Assembly (NCBI RefSeq): GCF_009649685.1
Contig: NZ_WJPK01000004.1
Span: forward strand, 124,001 to 188,000
DNA from: Flavobacteriaceae bacterium EG-1
GTDB lineage: Bacteria; Bacteroidota; Bacteroidia; Flavobacteriales; Flavobacteriaceae
Length of the DNA stretch: 64,000 nucleotides
Reading direction: 5' to 3'
The notes beneath the pieces are model-generated. The model had not been told where the DNA came from. It did not search any database and was given only the letters and a program-made list of their open reading frames with translations. This document shows positions 50,672-59,809 of this stretch, one piece after another (position 1 is the first letter of the stretch; every line of letters begins with the position of its first letter). The translations under genes were made by a program, and so were the position numbers.

Positions 50672-51736
50672 TTATTCTATTGTTCGATACTTACCATCGT
50701 CACTGATCAATAATAACGAATTTGTAAATGGACTTTGCGCGGTAATTGTCCAACCGAATGTATGCTGTTCTAATTTTGGCATGACCAACTTTCCACCAAT
50801 CTCAACTTTTGAAATTATTTGTTTTTTTAATTCCTCACTAATAACTGGTTGTTTATTAGACCATAGTTTTCTTGCTAATAGATACAAATGCCTTTTTATT
50901 AAATCATCTTCAGGGATTTTAAAAGTTTCTGAAGCTATTTCTGCAAAATACACATAGCCCCAATGTTCGGGTTCGTGCATATTTATTACGCCTTGTGGAG
51001 ACCATACCCAATTGTATTCACGCTCAAATTTTCCTGCTGCATTCTTTTTGCGTGAATAACGACCATCGGTTAAATCGTAATCCCAATTCACACGCGAAAA
51101 ATTAATACGCCAAAACTCATTTTTAGGAATTTCATTTTTAGTACTCGCTTCTAAAAGTGCTTTCCATGGCATTGCAATTTCTACTTGCCACCCTTCATCA
51201 ATATCATTTGCATTATTTAAAGTACCATTAATATGAACCGCAGATTTTAATCCAGAAATATCCCAACCATCAATTACCTTAGGCCCGTTACGATAGGGTT
51301 TCGTTAACCATAAGTCCCATACCGTATTTAATGCATTCATTTCAAATTCCATATAGTTATGGGTATCTCCATTAGGATCTATAAACACCTCAAAATCGTT
51401 ATTATAGAAAATTACAGTATCGCGTTCTTTTAAAGTTCCCCATACATGCGGCTCTTCCATTGCTACATAAAAATAGAGGTTCTCATCATCCCATGTCATT
51501 TTCATTCGTGTGTTATATTTTGGCTGTTTCTTACCTTCTATATCGATAAAACTTAATGTCCAATCTGCCATTTTCCATGCGGCTTCTTCTGCTTTTCCGT
51601 CAATTACAATTGCAGAAGCCGCTTTTTTTGCGATATAACTTCTAGGTAATTCTTGAGCCCTAAGAATACTGAAAGTGGTTTGTAAGGTTGAACATAAAAC
51701 TATGACAAACCATCTTGAAAATCTCATTTTTTGCAT
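50672..51736 (-). CDS. Secreted carbohydrate-binding family 9-like (DOMON-type) protein
   Basis: 354 residues with a signal peptide (cleavage near RAQ). The CBM9-like fold is shown by IVIDGKAEEAAWKMADWTLS (residues about 44-63), MKMTWDDENLYFYVAMEEPH and FYNNDFEVFIDPNGDTHNYM, with WQVEIAMPWKALLEA further on. Proteins of this kind in Bacteroidota are often encoded with glycan-use genes. The gene is convergent with the exopolysaccharide locus and 90 bp from the YeeE/YedE pair in opposite orientation. The ligand is unknown. Confidence 0.85.
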   Translation of the reverse strand: MQKMRFSRWFVIVLCSTLQTTFSILRAQELPRSYIAKKAASAIVIDGKAEEAAWKMADWTLSFIDIEGKKQPKYNTRMKMTWDDENLYFYVAMEEPHVWGTLKERDTVIFYNNDFEVFIDPNGDTHNYMEFEMNALNTVWDLWLTKPYRNGPKVIDGWDISGLKSAVHINGTLNNANDIDEGWQVEIAMPWKALLEASTKNEIPKNEFWRINFSRVNWDYDLTDGRYSRKKNAAGKFEREYNWVWSPQGVINMHEPEHWGYVYFAEIASETFKIPEDDLIKRHLYLLARKLWSNKQPVISEELKKQIISKVEIGGKLVMPKLEQHTFGWTITAQSPFTNSLLLISDDGKYRTIE

Positions 51737-51797
51737 GCTACGATTTTAGATAAATATAGATAGAATTGTAACAAATGATTAGACAAATTTTTACGTT

Positions 51798-51805
51798 TAT
51801 ATTTG
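51798..51805 (+). promoter_or_regulatory. Candidate -7 box for the YeeE/YedE pair
   Basis: TATATTTG matches TAnnTTTG exactly and lies 16 bp before the ATG at 51822, implying a very short leader. No TTTG at the ideal distance is evident. Confidence 0.5.
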
Positions 51806-51821
51806 TGCCAAATTAAAACCT

Positions 51822-52379
51822 ATGGAATTCCTTTTAAAACCCTGGCCTTGGTATGTCACTGGTCCGTTAATTTCAATAGTGATGGTATTGCTTATTTACT
51901 TTGGTAAGACTTTTGGCATGTCATCTAATCTTAGAACATTATGCTCAATTGGAGGTGCCGGAAAATATGCAGATTTTTTTCGATTTGATTGGAAAGCTCA
52001 AAAATGGAACTTAACAGTTGTTTTAGGTGCCATAATTGGTGGATATATTGCTGTAACTTTTCTTTCGGATGGTACTGCAATTGATTTGAGTACTGCTACA
52101 ATTACCGATTTACAAGCACTAGGGTTTACGAACATTGGAGAAACGATATTACCCCAAGAGATATACAGCCTCGAAAATGTTTTGACTTTAAAAGGAATAT
52201 TTATTCTGGTTGTAGCTGGATTTTTAGTAGGATTTGGAACACGCTATGCAGGTGGTTGTACTTCTGGACATGCTATTACCGGACTTAGTAATTTGCAGTT
52301 GCCTTCTTTGATTGCAGTAATTGGATTTTTTATCGGTGGATTACTTATGACACACCTTTTACTACCACTTATATTTTAA
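51822..52379 (+). CDS. YeeE/YedE-family sulfur transport protein, first half
   Basis: 185-residue membrane protein with about four or five hydrophobic segments. The conserved Cys motif RYAGGCTSGHAITGLSN (residues about 142-158) is the one that in YeeE/TsuA carries thiosulfate through the membrane. It forms a pair with the gene 3 bp downstream, which supplies the second Cys motif. Together they resemble split YeeE/YedE transporters of Bacteroidota. The transported sulfur species is inferred from the family. Confidence 0.9.
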   Translation: MEFLLKPWPWYVTGPLISIVMVLLIYFGKTFGMSSNLRTLCSIGGAGKYADFFRFDWKAQKWNLTVVLGAIIGGYIAVTFLSDGTAIDLSTATITDLQALGFTNIGETILPQEIYSLENVLTLKGIFILVVAGFLVGFGTRYAGGCTSGHAITGLSNLQLPSLIAVIGFFIGGLLMTHLLLPLIF

Positions 52380-52382
52380 CTT

Positions 52383-52796
52383 ATGAAGTTTATAAAATTT
52401 TTACTTGTAGGTATCTTTTTTGGAATTGTTCTTGTTAAATCGGAAGCCGTTTCGTGGTATCGGATTTTTGAAATGTTCAAATTTCAATCGTTTCATATGT
52501 ACGGCATTATTGGTTCTGCTGTTGGGCTGGGAATTCTATTTATTTGGGCGCTTAAAAAGTTTCATATAAAGAGCATCGAAGGTGAAACAATTAATGTTCC
52601 ACCTAAAACTAAAAGTATTGCTCGTTATATTATTGGAGGTACCATCTTTGGATTTGGCTGGGCTCTAGCAGGTGCTTGCCCAGGACCCATGTACATTCTT
52701 TTGGGCACAGGAGTTTCTAGTATGTTCATTGTAATAATAGCTGCTGTACTTGGCACATTTGTATACGGACTTGTTCGCCACAAATTACCGCATTAA
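52383..52796 (+). CDS. YeeE/YedE-family sulfur transport protein, second half (DUF6691-like)
   Basis: 137-residue membrane protein with about four hydrophobic segments and the Cys motif GWALAGACPGPMYILLGTG (residues about 93-111). It corresponds to the second half of fused YeeE/YedE transporters and immediately follows the first half. It is convergent with the GH16 gene. Confidence 0.9.
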   Translation: MKFIKFLLVGIFFGIVLVKSEAVSWYRIFEMFKFQSFHMYGIIGSAVGLGILFIWALKKFHIKSIEGETINVPPKTKSIARYIIGGTIFGFGWALAGACPGPMYILLGTGVSSMFIVIIAAVLGTFVYGLVRHKLPH

Positions 52797-52813
52797 TTAA
52801 GACCATTTAATTG

Positions 52814-54913
52814 CTATTGATAAACTCGAATATAGTCTACCTCCATGGTATCTTCTGTAAATTCGCTGTCTATTGCCCCACCTAATGTACCGCCAACAGC
52901 CACATTCATAATAAAGAAAAAATCTTCATTAAAAGGAGTGCCGGCTGTATTCATTAAGCTATTGTGGATAACCATGTCATCTACAACAAACTTAATGCTC
53001 TCGGGCGTCCATTCAACGGTATAATTATGAAATTCTGTAGTTGCTGTACTATTTGTAGTTGCACCAACTACCGCCGTTCCGCCAAAATTGCCAGGGTAAT
53101 GTAGTGCACTGGAAACAACATTATTATTATTTCCAACATGTTCCATAATATCTATTTCACCACATGCAGGCCAACCTACTGTATCGAAATTTGCACCCAA
53201 AGCCCAAAGTGCTGGCCATGTGCCACCCGTAGAAGGTAATTTTGCACGTATTTCAACACGGCCGTAGGTAAATTCATATTTATTTTCAGATTTAATTCGT
53301 GCCGAGGTAAAACTCCCCGCTGCAGCTTGCCCAAAATCAAAGAAAATAACAAACCTATCATAAGTTAAATCTGGTGCTTCACTGAAATCAAAAGTCAATT
53401 CTTCCCAAGAATTAGATACTGTAGTAGTGGCATCAACTTCATAACTTTCCTCTGTATTGGCAGCGTTTTCAAATTTCACCTTTACAACTACGCCAACCTC
53501 AGGAGACCAAGTCTTTAACTTTATAGTTGAATAGGTATTTAGATCTACTGCAGCGGCTAAATCAAAATAGGTTCCTGCCCAGGTTTCGGCACCAATCGCT
53601 TTTGTAAACTCTGCGGCCATAGAAGAATTATTGATTGTTGAAGCGTCTGGATTATTTACTGTAGTTGTGATCGCACCACCAAAATCTGAAAATGCTTGCG
53701 TTTCCCCCTCAAAATCTTGTATCGAAACCGATGTTCCTGTAGTATTTTCTATGGTGATATCATCGAAATAATAAACACCAGCTTCACCTCCTTCAGAGAT
53801 TGCTGTTATTTTTAATAATCCATCTTCTACCTTAACGTTTTCGGAATTAGCTGTATAGGTTTGAGACTCGTTATTACCCCATCCGCCTGCACCAAGATCA
53901 TAGCCCCAATTATCTGGATTAGGTGCACCGTCTACATCAAATTCATCGGACCAAACCAGATTAGTATATATTGTTTCAAGTTTCTCATCTCCTCCATTTA
54001 CCGCAGGTTCGGAAGAAAATCGCAAATACCATGCAAAATCGGCATTAGCGCTATCATAGGTTCTTACGTACAAAATTTCATCGCTAATTGAAAGAATTTC
54101 ATAAGTAGATGAACCTACATAATAACTCATAAACCCAGCGTCAGAAAAATCTAATTGTACACCAGTAGTTTCAGCATCTGGAACATTGCCAGAAACCGAC
54201 GATAAGGTAACTTGCTTAACTCCTGAAGCATCAAAATCGTAACAAAAATCTTCCGTAACTGTTCCGCCAACAACATCTTTGTGAGCACCATTAAAAAATG
54301 TTTGCCCCTTATTATCCAATTCATACGATAATGCCCCATCGCTGGCCAACGTAAAGGTTAACTCATCATCACAGAAACAATCGGAATCTCCACTAGCGCA
54401 TTTTTCAAAAGCTTGAGCAGCATACCAATGTGCATACCACCAGTCGCCATCAATGCCTTCTCTTGCAGGTCCTAATCCTAAATGGCCCGGCTGTGATGCC
54501 GCCAAATACCACGTTTTTGAAGTACCGTTGGTTAAAAAATTTATCACTTCTAAATCTTCAGAAGATAAGGTACTTACATTAACAGTAATATCGAATGTTT
54601 CCGAAATACTCGAATCTCCAGAACCAAATGCTGTTACTTTAATTGTAAAAACATTTTCCCCTTCTTCACTGTAAACTTTTGCTACTTTTCCGCTTATGGA
54701 TTCTTTTGAAGTGCCATCTCCAAAATCGAAAACATAGGTAAAAGCATTGGTAGCTGTTGCTGTAAATGACACATTTCCTGAACCATCAGTACTTATACTC
54801 GTTGTAACATCAAGATTAGAAGGACCCACAGTACTAGTGGTCTTGTCATCGTCTGAACAACTATTAAATATTAAAATGAAGGGTATGAGAAATAGGGGGA
54901 AGAATTTGTTCAT
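52814..54913 (-). CDS. GH16 beta-glucanase-like lipoprotein with PKD domain and a module nested in the catalytic domain
   Basis: 699-residue surface lipoprotein (lipobox FNSC, Cys19) predicted to cleave beta-glucans such as laminarin. Residues about 33-112 form a PKD domain (YVFDFGDGTSK, EEGENVFTIKVTA). Residues about 118-300 are an unassigned beta-rich domain. GH16 begins at 318 (LVWSDEFDVDGAPNPDNWGY) and its catalytic motif is GEIDIMEH (Glu586, Asp588, Glu591). Between NVKVEDGLLKITA (359-371) and SFTSARIKSENKYEFTYG (534-551), where GH16 normally runs straight on, about 160 residues of a CBM-like module are inserted (IQDFEG, ETWAGTYFDL, WEELTFDFS, VIFFDFG). The enzyme identity is strong; the substrate is inferred. 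Confidence 0.92.
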   Translation of the reverse strand: MNKFFPLFLIPFILIFNSCSDDDKTTSTVGPSNLDVTTSISTDGSGNVSFTATATNAFTYVFDFGDGTSKESISGKVAKVYSEEGENVFTIKVTAFGSGDSSISETFDITVNVSTLSSEDLEVINFLTNGTSKTWYLAASQPGHLGLGPAREGIDGDWWYAHWYAAQAFEKCASGDSDCFCDDELTFTLASDGALSYELDNKGQTFFNGAHKDVVGGTVTEDFCYDFDASGVKQVTLSSVSGNVPDAETTGVQLDFSDAGFMSYYVGSSTYEILSISDEILYVRTYDSANADFAWYLRFSSEPAVNGGDEKLETIYTNLVWSDEFDVDGAPNPDNWGYDLGAGGWGNNESQTYTANSENVKVEDGLLKITAISEGGEAGVYYFDDITIENTTGTSVSIQDFEGETQAFSDFGGAITTTVNNPDASTINNSSMAAEFTKAIGAETWAGTYFDLAAAVDLNTYSTIKLKTWSPEVGVVVKVKFENAANTEESYEVDATTTVSNSWEELTFDFSEAPDLTYDRFVIFFDFGQAAAGSFTSARIKSENKYEFTYGRVEIRAKLPSTGGTWPALWALGANFDTVGWPACGEIDIMEHVGNNNNVVSSALHYPGNFGGTAVVGATTNSTATTEFHNYTVEWTPESIKFVVDDMVIHNSLMNTAGTPFNEDFFFIMNVAVGGTLGGAIDSEFTEDTMEVDYIRVYQ

Positions 54914-55062
54914 ATTGGTAACTTAGATTTGTATATGCTATCTCTTTATTAAAAAACAAATGCAATTATTTTTCAATAAAACCAACCCAATATAAACAAT
55001 ATTGTAAATAATTAACTGCTAAAAAATATTATTTTCAATTTTAGAGAATAATTTTAGCAAAT

Positions 55063-55344
55063 TCATATTATTTCAGCACTTAACCCCGCTTGTAATAATC
55101 GACTGCAACGTGGTTTTAGGTCGTTATATTCACCTGTCTTCACAGTACATTTTCCTTTGTAATGTACTATTAGTGAACATTGTTCCGCTTGCTCTGGTGA
55201 GTGTTCGCATACATCTACTAAAGTATCTATAACGTGATCAAAAGTGTTGACATCGTCATTAAAGAGAACTATTTCGTTTTGATTTACGGTCTCTTCTTCG
55301 ACTAAAACTTCTTCTAGTACTTTTTCGTTAGTGTCCATAAACAT
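55063..55344 (-). CDS. clpS: ATP-dependent Clp protease adaptor ClpS
   Basis: 93-residue adaptor that delivers N-degron substrates to ClpAP. The family core NEIVLFNDDVNTFDHVIDTL (residues about 24-43) and the C-terminal HYKGKCTVKTGEYNDLKPRC region are present. The acidic N-terminal tail is normal. An alternative ATG two codons in is possible. It lies downstream of prmA on the same strand with an 88-bp gap. Confidence 0.94.
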   Translation of the reverse strand: MFMDTNEKVLEEVLVEEETVNQNEIVLFNDDVNTFDHVIDTLVDVCEHSPEQAEQCSLIVHYKGKCTVKTGEYNDLKPRCSRLLQAGLSAEII

Positions 55345-55432
55345 ATTTTCATCTAATATATTAATTTCTAAAAAATAGTCTCCAAAATTTATGTGAAATT
55401 ACAACTTGACTAATAATTAACATATTACAAAC

Positions 55433-56275
55433 TTATTTCTTCTGAAAAGCAGTCGCAACCCACTCCCCGTTTTTAAGACTATTTTGGAAAACCATTTCCG
55501 ATTCGATACACTTGTCGGTTATCATCGGAATATCTTCGGAATAAAATCCACTCAGAAATAGTAAACCTCCCGACTTAAGAATATTGGCATACGTGGGAAT
55601 ATCTTGCAACAAAATATTTCTGTTAATATTAGCTAAAACTATATCATACTTATTGGGCATAGCTAACAAACTGGCATCCCCTTCAAAAACCTTTATGTGT
55701 TTACAATTATTACGTTCAACATTTTCTAAGGCATTTAAATAGCACCAATTATCAATATCTATTGCTTCTACAGCTGTGGCACCTCGCATTTCAGCAAGAA
55801 TGGCTAAAACTCCAGTACCGCTACCCATATCTAAAACAGATTTTTGATTAAAATCATTTTCCAGCACATACCGTAACATCATTTGTGTGGTTTCATGATG
55901 ACCTGTTCCAAAGCTCATTTTTGGTTCAATTACAATGTCATATTCAAAATCTAATTTTTTATGAAATGGTGCACGCACCCGACAGCGATTCTCCACTTGA
56001 ATGGGTTTGAAATTAGATTCCCAAGTAATATTCCAATTCTCTTGAGCTATTTCTTTTGAAGTAAATGAAATTTGAAACTCTGAATTTTCAAGTATACTAA
56101 CATCTGCTAAAATATCTTTTGTCCAATCATTCTTTTGAATGTAAGCCAAGAGTCCGTCTTCCTGCTCTACGAAACTTTCGAAATTACGCTCACCAAGCTC
56201 TGCCATTAATATTTCTGCCCCAGGTTGCACTGGCTTTATTCGAAAAGAATATTCAACGTAATTGGAATTAGACAC
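55433..56275 (-). CDS. prmA: Ribosomal protein L11 methyltransferase
   Basis: SAM-dependent methyltransferase for ribosomal protein L11, 280 residues. The SAM site is VLDMGSGTGVLAILAEMRGA (residues about 142-161), preceded by MSFGTGHHETTQMML and followed by YDIVLANINRNIL, the catalytic N-x-N-type loop of PrmA. It lies between a tpiA terminator and clpS. Confidence 0.95.
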   Translation of the reverse strand: MSNSNYVEYSFRIKPVQPGAEILMAELGERNFESFVEQEDGLLAYIQKNDWTKDILADVSILENSEFQISFTSKEIAQENWNITWESNFKPIQVENRCRVRAPFHKKLDFEYDIVIEPKMSFGTGHHETTQMMLRYVLENDFNQKSVLDMGSGTGVLAILAEMRGATAVEAIDIDNWCYLNALENVERNNCKHIKVFEGDASLLAMPNKYDIVLANINRNILLQDIPTYANILKSGGLLFLSGFYSEDIPMITDKCIESEMVFQNSLKNGEWVATAFQKK

Positions 56276-56311
56276 AGCTCGTATGTATTTATTTATGAGA
56301 AAATATTAACC

Positions 56312-56345
56312 AAAAAAAACACCCTCTCTATATTTAAAGAAGGTG
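56312..56345 (-). terminator. Intrinsic terminator after tpiA
   Basis: On the minus strand the 8-bp stem CACCTTCT/AGAGGGTG encloses a 10-nt loop and is followed by eight T. It lies 17 bp after the tpiA stop and before prmA, so the two are separate transcripts or only partly read through. Confidence 0.85.
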
Positions 56346-56361
56346 CTAAATTGTTGTATTA

Positions 56362-57111
56362 TTATATTGCTTTTACAATAGCGATAAAATCATCAGCATT
56401 TAATGAAGCACCACCAATTAAACCACCATCAACATCTGGTTTTGAGAATATTTCTGCGGCATTAGCAGGCTTTACACTACCACCATAAAGAATAGTTACG
56501 TTGTCTGCTATAGTGGCATCATATTCATTTGAAATGGTCTTTCTAATAAATGCATGCATTTCCTGAGCTTGCTCTGGAGAAGCTGTTTCGCCTGTACCAA
56601 TAGCCCAAACAGGCTCATATGCCAATACTATGTTTTGCCAAGCATCTGCTTTTAAATTGAAAAGTCCTTTAGTTAATTGATCAGCGACAATATTAAAATG
56701 ATTATCCGATTTTCTATCTTCTAACTCCTCACCAAAACAAAACACTACACGTAGCCCTTTTTCTAATGCTGCTATTACCTTTTTCGCCAATAACTCGTCC
56801 GATTCACCAAATATAGAACGACGTTCGGAGTGACCTAAAATTACAGTTTCAATTCCTATTCCTTTAAGCATATCTGCTGATACTTCACCGGTATATGCTC
56901 CACTTTCTGCAAAGTGCATGTTCTGTGCAATTGGTTCAATCACTGATGATTCAAGCATTTTAAACGCTCTAGGAAGGTTAACAAAACTAGGTGAGACCAT
57001 TATCTCGGCATCTGTGTCTGGCACCTTTGCTTCCAATTCCCCTAATAATGTTTCCATCTCATGATAGGTCTTGTTCATCTTCCAATTACCTGCTACTATT
57101 TTACTTCTCAT
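56362..57111 (-). CDS. tpiA: Triosephosphate isomerase
   Basis: Glycolytic TIM-barrel enzyme, 249 residues, full length. Substrate and catalytic residues are in place: NWKMNK (Lys13 region), ILGHSERRSIFGE (catalytic His), VLAYEPVWAIGTGE (catalytic Glu) and the C-terminal ILYGGSVKPANAAE with GGLIGGASL phosphate-binding loops. It is followed by its own terminator. Confidence 0.98.
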   Translation of the reverse strand: MRSKIVAGNWKMNKTYHEMETLLGELEAKVPDTDAEIMVSPSFVNLPRAFKMLESSVIEPIAQNMHFAESGAYTGEVSADMLKGIGIETVILGHSERRSIFGESDELLAKKVIAALEKGLRVVFCFGEELEDRKSDNHFNIVADQLTKGLFNLKADAWQNIVLAYEPVWAIGTGETASPEQAQEMHAFIRKTISNEYDATIADNVTILYGGSVKPANAAEIFSKPDVDGGLIGGASLNADDFIAIVKAI

Positions 57112-57177
57112 CTTTTAATATTTAATATTTTCAGTAAACACTTATTTTGTAATTAACCAGTTACTTGTAGCTTAAGG

Positions 57178-58275
57178 TTAATTAAAAACTAATTCGTCTA
57201 AATCGTTATAATGTACTTTTTGCTTTATCGTTCCTTTTTCCAAAACTAAAATACCAGGATTACTTCTAACTATCGTTTTTAACGTAGTTTCATCGGTAAA
57301 ATAGAAATCGAAATTTAATTGATTCTTTTTCTTTAAATCTGAGGTCTGCATTTCATTAGAAGCAGACATCCCAATAACTTTATATCCGTTTTTAATAGCT
57401 AAATCGGTCACTTCTTTTACCTCAGAAAAAGCTTTGTACGTGCTCTTTGTCAAATCATATGCAATGACCATTATTAATTTTGGTTCTTCCAATAATTCAG
57501 CTGCAAAATCTTCTCCATTTTGCTCTACGGTAAAATCGTGAATAGGAGGTTCGTAACCCTTTTGTACTTCTGTAGTTTCAACGTCTATAAATTCTCCATT
57601 TACAGAAGGATAATCACCTTGTGTAACTATAACTTGCTCTTCTCCGTTTACCTTAAACCGCCATGCATAATCAAAAATAGCTTTAGGTGCATTCTCAGGC
57701 ACCGTCATTCCTGCTGTAATATTTGCTCCAATTTTATACGGTCTAAAATCGATTACTGGTAAATGGTTTAACACATAATTTGCATAGAGTGCACAAACTA
57801 GTAATGAAACTACCATAACAACTCTTTCAATATTAAATGACAAAATTGGTTTTATATAGTGCTTGCCCACAAATAAAATTAATATGAATACTAGGAGTAT
57901 TACATCTTTACTAAATGACTCCCATGGGGTTAGTTTAATAGCATCCCCAAAGCATCCACAATCGGTTACTTTATTAAAATATGCGGAGTAAAAAGTTAAA
58001 AACGTAAAGAAGATTATCATCAATAATAAACTCCATAAGGTAAATTTTGTTCTATATCCTATCAACAACATTACACCAAGCAACACTTCAACAATAACTA
58101 CAATTATAGATATTATTAAGGCATAGTCCATAAAAAATGGAAGATCCAAAACACCTTGACTGAAATACTCTTCTAGCTTAAAAGAAAAACCTACAGGGTC
58201 ATTTAATTTTATATAACCACTTATGATGAATAATACACCGACAACAATTCTGGAGAATGACACTAAATATTTCAT
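57178..58275 (-). CDS. DoxX/BT_3928-type membrane protein
   Basis: 365-residue inner-membrane protein. The N-terminal DoxX-like part has four membrane segments (SFSRIVVGVLFIISGYIKLN, EVLLGVMLLIGY, and the conserved FGDAIKLTPWESFSKD). The C-terminal half (about 200-365) is a soluble domain with a thioredoxin-like look (PKLIMVIAYDLTKS, VTDLAIKNGYKVIGMSASNE) but no CxxC. It matches the family known in Bacteroidota as BT_3928. Its start overlaps the DUF1599 stop by 4 bp, and tpiA follows. The function is unknown; a redox role is possible. Confidence 0.88.
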   Translation of the reverse strand: MKYLVSFSRIVVGVLFIISGYIKLNDPVGFSFKLEEYFSQGVLDLPFFMDYALIISIIVVIVEVLLGVMLLIGYRTKFTLWSLLLMIIFFTFLTFYSAYFNKVTDCGCFGDAIKLTPWESFSKDVILLVFILILFVGKHYIKPILSFNIERVVMVVSLLVCALYANYVLNHLPVIDFRPYKIGANITAGMTVPENAPKAIFDYAWRFKVNGEEQVIVTQGDYPSVNGEFIDVETTEVQKGYEPPIHDFTVEQNGEDFAAELLEEPKLIMVIAYDLTKSTYKAFSEVKEVTDLAIKNGYKVIGMSASNEMQTSDLKKKNQLNFDFYFTDETTLKTIVRSNPGILVLEKGTIKQKVHYNDLDELVFN

Positions 58276-58823
58276 GCTTGTATAGAATTTTCGTCAAGAT
58301 GAATCATCGCAAAAATAGCATAATTCACCATGTCTTGGTAATTAGCATCAATACCCTCACTAACCAGAGTTTTCCCCTTATTATTTTCTATTTGTTTTAC
58401 TCGAAGAAGTTTCTGAATAATTAAATCAGTTAATGAGCTTACACGCATATCACGCCATGCCTCTCCGTAATCATGATTTTTATTCAGCATTAGTTCTTTA
58501 GTAATTGCTGCATGTTTATCAAATAATTTTACGGCCTTTTCTGTAGTTAAATCGGGTTCTTCGGCAATACCTAATTCAATTTGAATTAATGCCATTAGCG
58601 CGTAATTGATAATACCTATGAATTCTGATTGTTGGCCTTCATCAACCTTATGAACTTTATTTTCTTGTAAACCTCGAATTCTTTTTGCCTTAATAAATAT
58701 TTGATCTGTTAATGATGGTAGTCGCAAAATACGCCATGCGCTGCCATAATCTTTCATCTTTTTTTGGAACAGGTCTCTACAAGTCTTTAAAACTGCATCA
58801 TATTGTTCCGAAGTGTACTGCAT
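58272..58823 (-). CDS. DUF1599-family protein
   Basis: 183 residues, with two similar halves visible from the repeat DYGSAWRILRLPSLTDQIFI (residues about 25-44) and DYGEAWRDMRVSSLTDLIIQ (about 118-137). Each is followed by a basic R-I-K helix and an N-Y-A membrane-free helix (IIGIINYALMALIQ, QDMVNYAIFAMIHL). It is a duplicated all-helical fold typical of DUF1599, which is related to nucleotide-modification proteins. It is translationally coupled (4-bp overlap) to the DoxX-type gene and divergent from folP. Confidence 0.88.
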   Translation of the reverse strand: MQYTSEQYDAVLKTCRDLFQKKMKDYGSAWRILRLPSLTDQIFIKAKRIRGLQENKVHKVDEGQQSEFIGIINYALMALIQIELGIAEEPDLTTEKAVKLFDKHAAITKELMLNKNHDYGEAWRDMRVSSLTDLIIQKLLRVKQIENNKGKTLVSEGIDANYQDMVNYAIFAMIHLDENSIQA

Positions 58824-58906
58824 CTACTATATTATTTTGCGTAAATTTCGCTTAAAATATTGGAATCATCAAGGCCACACAACGATAACTCATTGTTGTA
58901 GCTAAA

Positions 58907-59773
58907 ATGAGGTCTCAAAAGTCCAAATATAATAAGTCAATGACCATTAATTGCAATCAAAAACTCATTAATCTTAATTCACCTAAGGTGATGGGCATTT
59001 TAAACCTAACACCAGATTCTTTTTATGATGGCGGTAAATACAGTGAACATAAGTCTATTCTTTTACATTGTGAAAAAATGATAGCTGATGGCGCTACTTT
59101 TTTAGATTTAGGGGCGTATAGTTCTAGACCTGGTGCAACTGACATCTCTACTGATGAAGAACTACGGAGAATGTTACCTATTATTGAATTGTTACTCACA
59201 GAATTTCCGGAAACACATTTATCTGTAGATACTTTTAGAAGTAAAGTAGCTGAACATTGTTTAGAAATGGGTGCCGCGCTTATTAATGATATTTCGGCCG
59301 GACATCTCGATGACAACATGATGCCTATTGTTGCTAAATACCAAGTGCCTTATATTTTGATGCACATGCGTGGAAATCCTAGAACCATGCGTAACCTTAC
59401 CGATTACGAAGATATTATTATTGAAATGCGCAAGTATTTTGCCGAGCGTATTAATACCGCCCGAAACTTAGGGATTAATGATATTATTATTGATATGGGG
59501 TTTGGGTTTTCAAAAACTAAAGCTCAGAATTTTGAAATACTTAATGATTTAGAGTTATTTAAAACTTTTGATTTACCTATTCTTGCAGGACTCAGCCGTA
59601 AATCGATGATTTTTAAAACACTCAATACAAATGCGGCTTCTGCCCTTAATGGCACCACAGCATTAAACATGCTTGCACTAGATAAGGGTGCGCGTATTTT
59701 ACGTGTACACGATGTAAAAGAAGCCATGGAATGCGTTCAATTATACGAAGAATTAAATGGTGTAACCGAATAA
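58907..59773 (+). CDS. folP: Dihydropteroate synthase
   Basis: Folate biosynthesis enzyme joining 4-aminobenzoate to the pterin. TIM barrel of 288 residues; an internal ATG at 58940 (MTINCNQKL) may be the true start because the first 11 residues are not family-like. Key motifs: MGILNLTPDSFYDGGKY, LGAYSSRPGATDISTDEE, SVDTFRSKVAEHCLEMGAA, NDISAG, MHMRGNPRTM, DMGFGFSKT and AGLSRKSMI. It is followed by cdaA, an arrangement common in Bacteroidota. Confidence 0.96.
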   Translation: MRSQKSKYNKSMTINCNQKLINLNSPKVMGILNLTPDSFYDGGKYSEHKSILLHCEKMIADGATFLDLGAYSSRPGATDISTDEELRRMLPIIELLLTEFPETHLSVDTFRSKVAEHCLEMGAALINDISAGHLDDNMMPIVAKYQVPYILMHMRGNPRTMRNLTDYEDIIIEMRKYFAERINTARNLGINDIIIDMGFGFSKTKAQNFEILNDLELFKTFDLPILAGLSRKSMIFKTLNTNAASALNGTTALNMLALDKGARILRVHDVKEAMECVQLYEELNGVTE

Positions 59774-59809
59774 GCCCTTTTTTTTCTAATTTTACAAAAA
59801 CACTACGGA

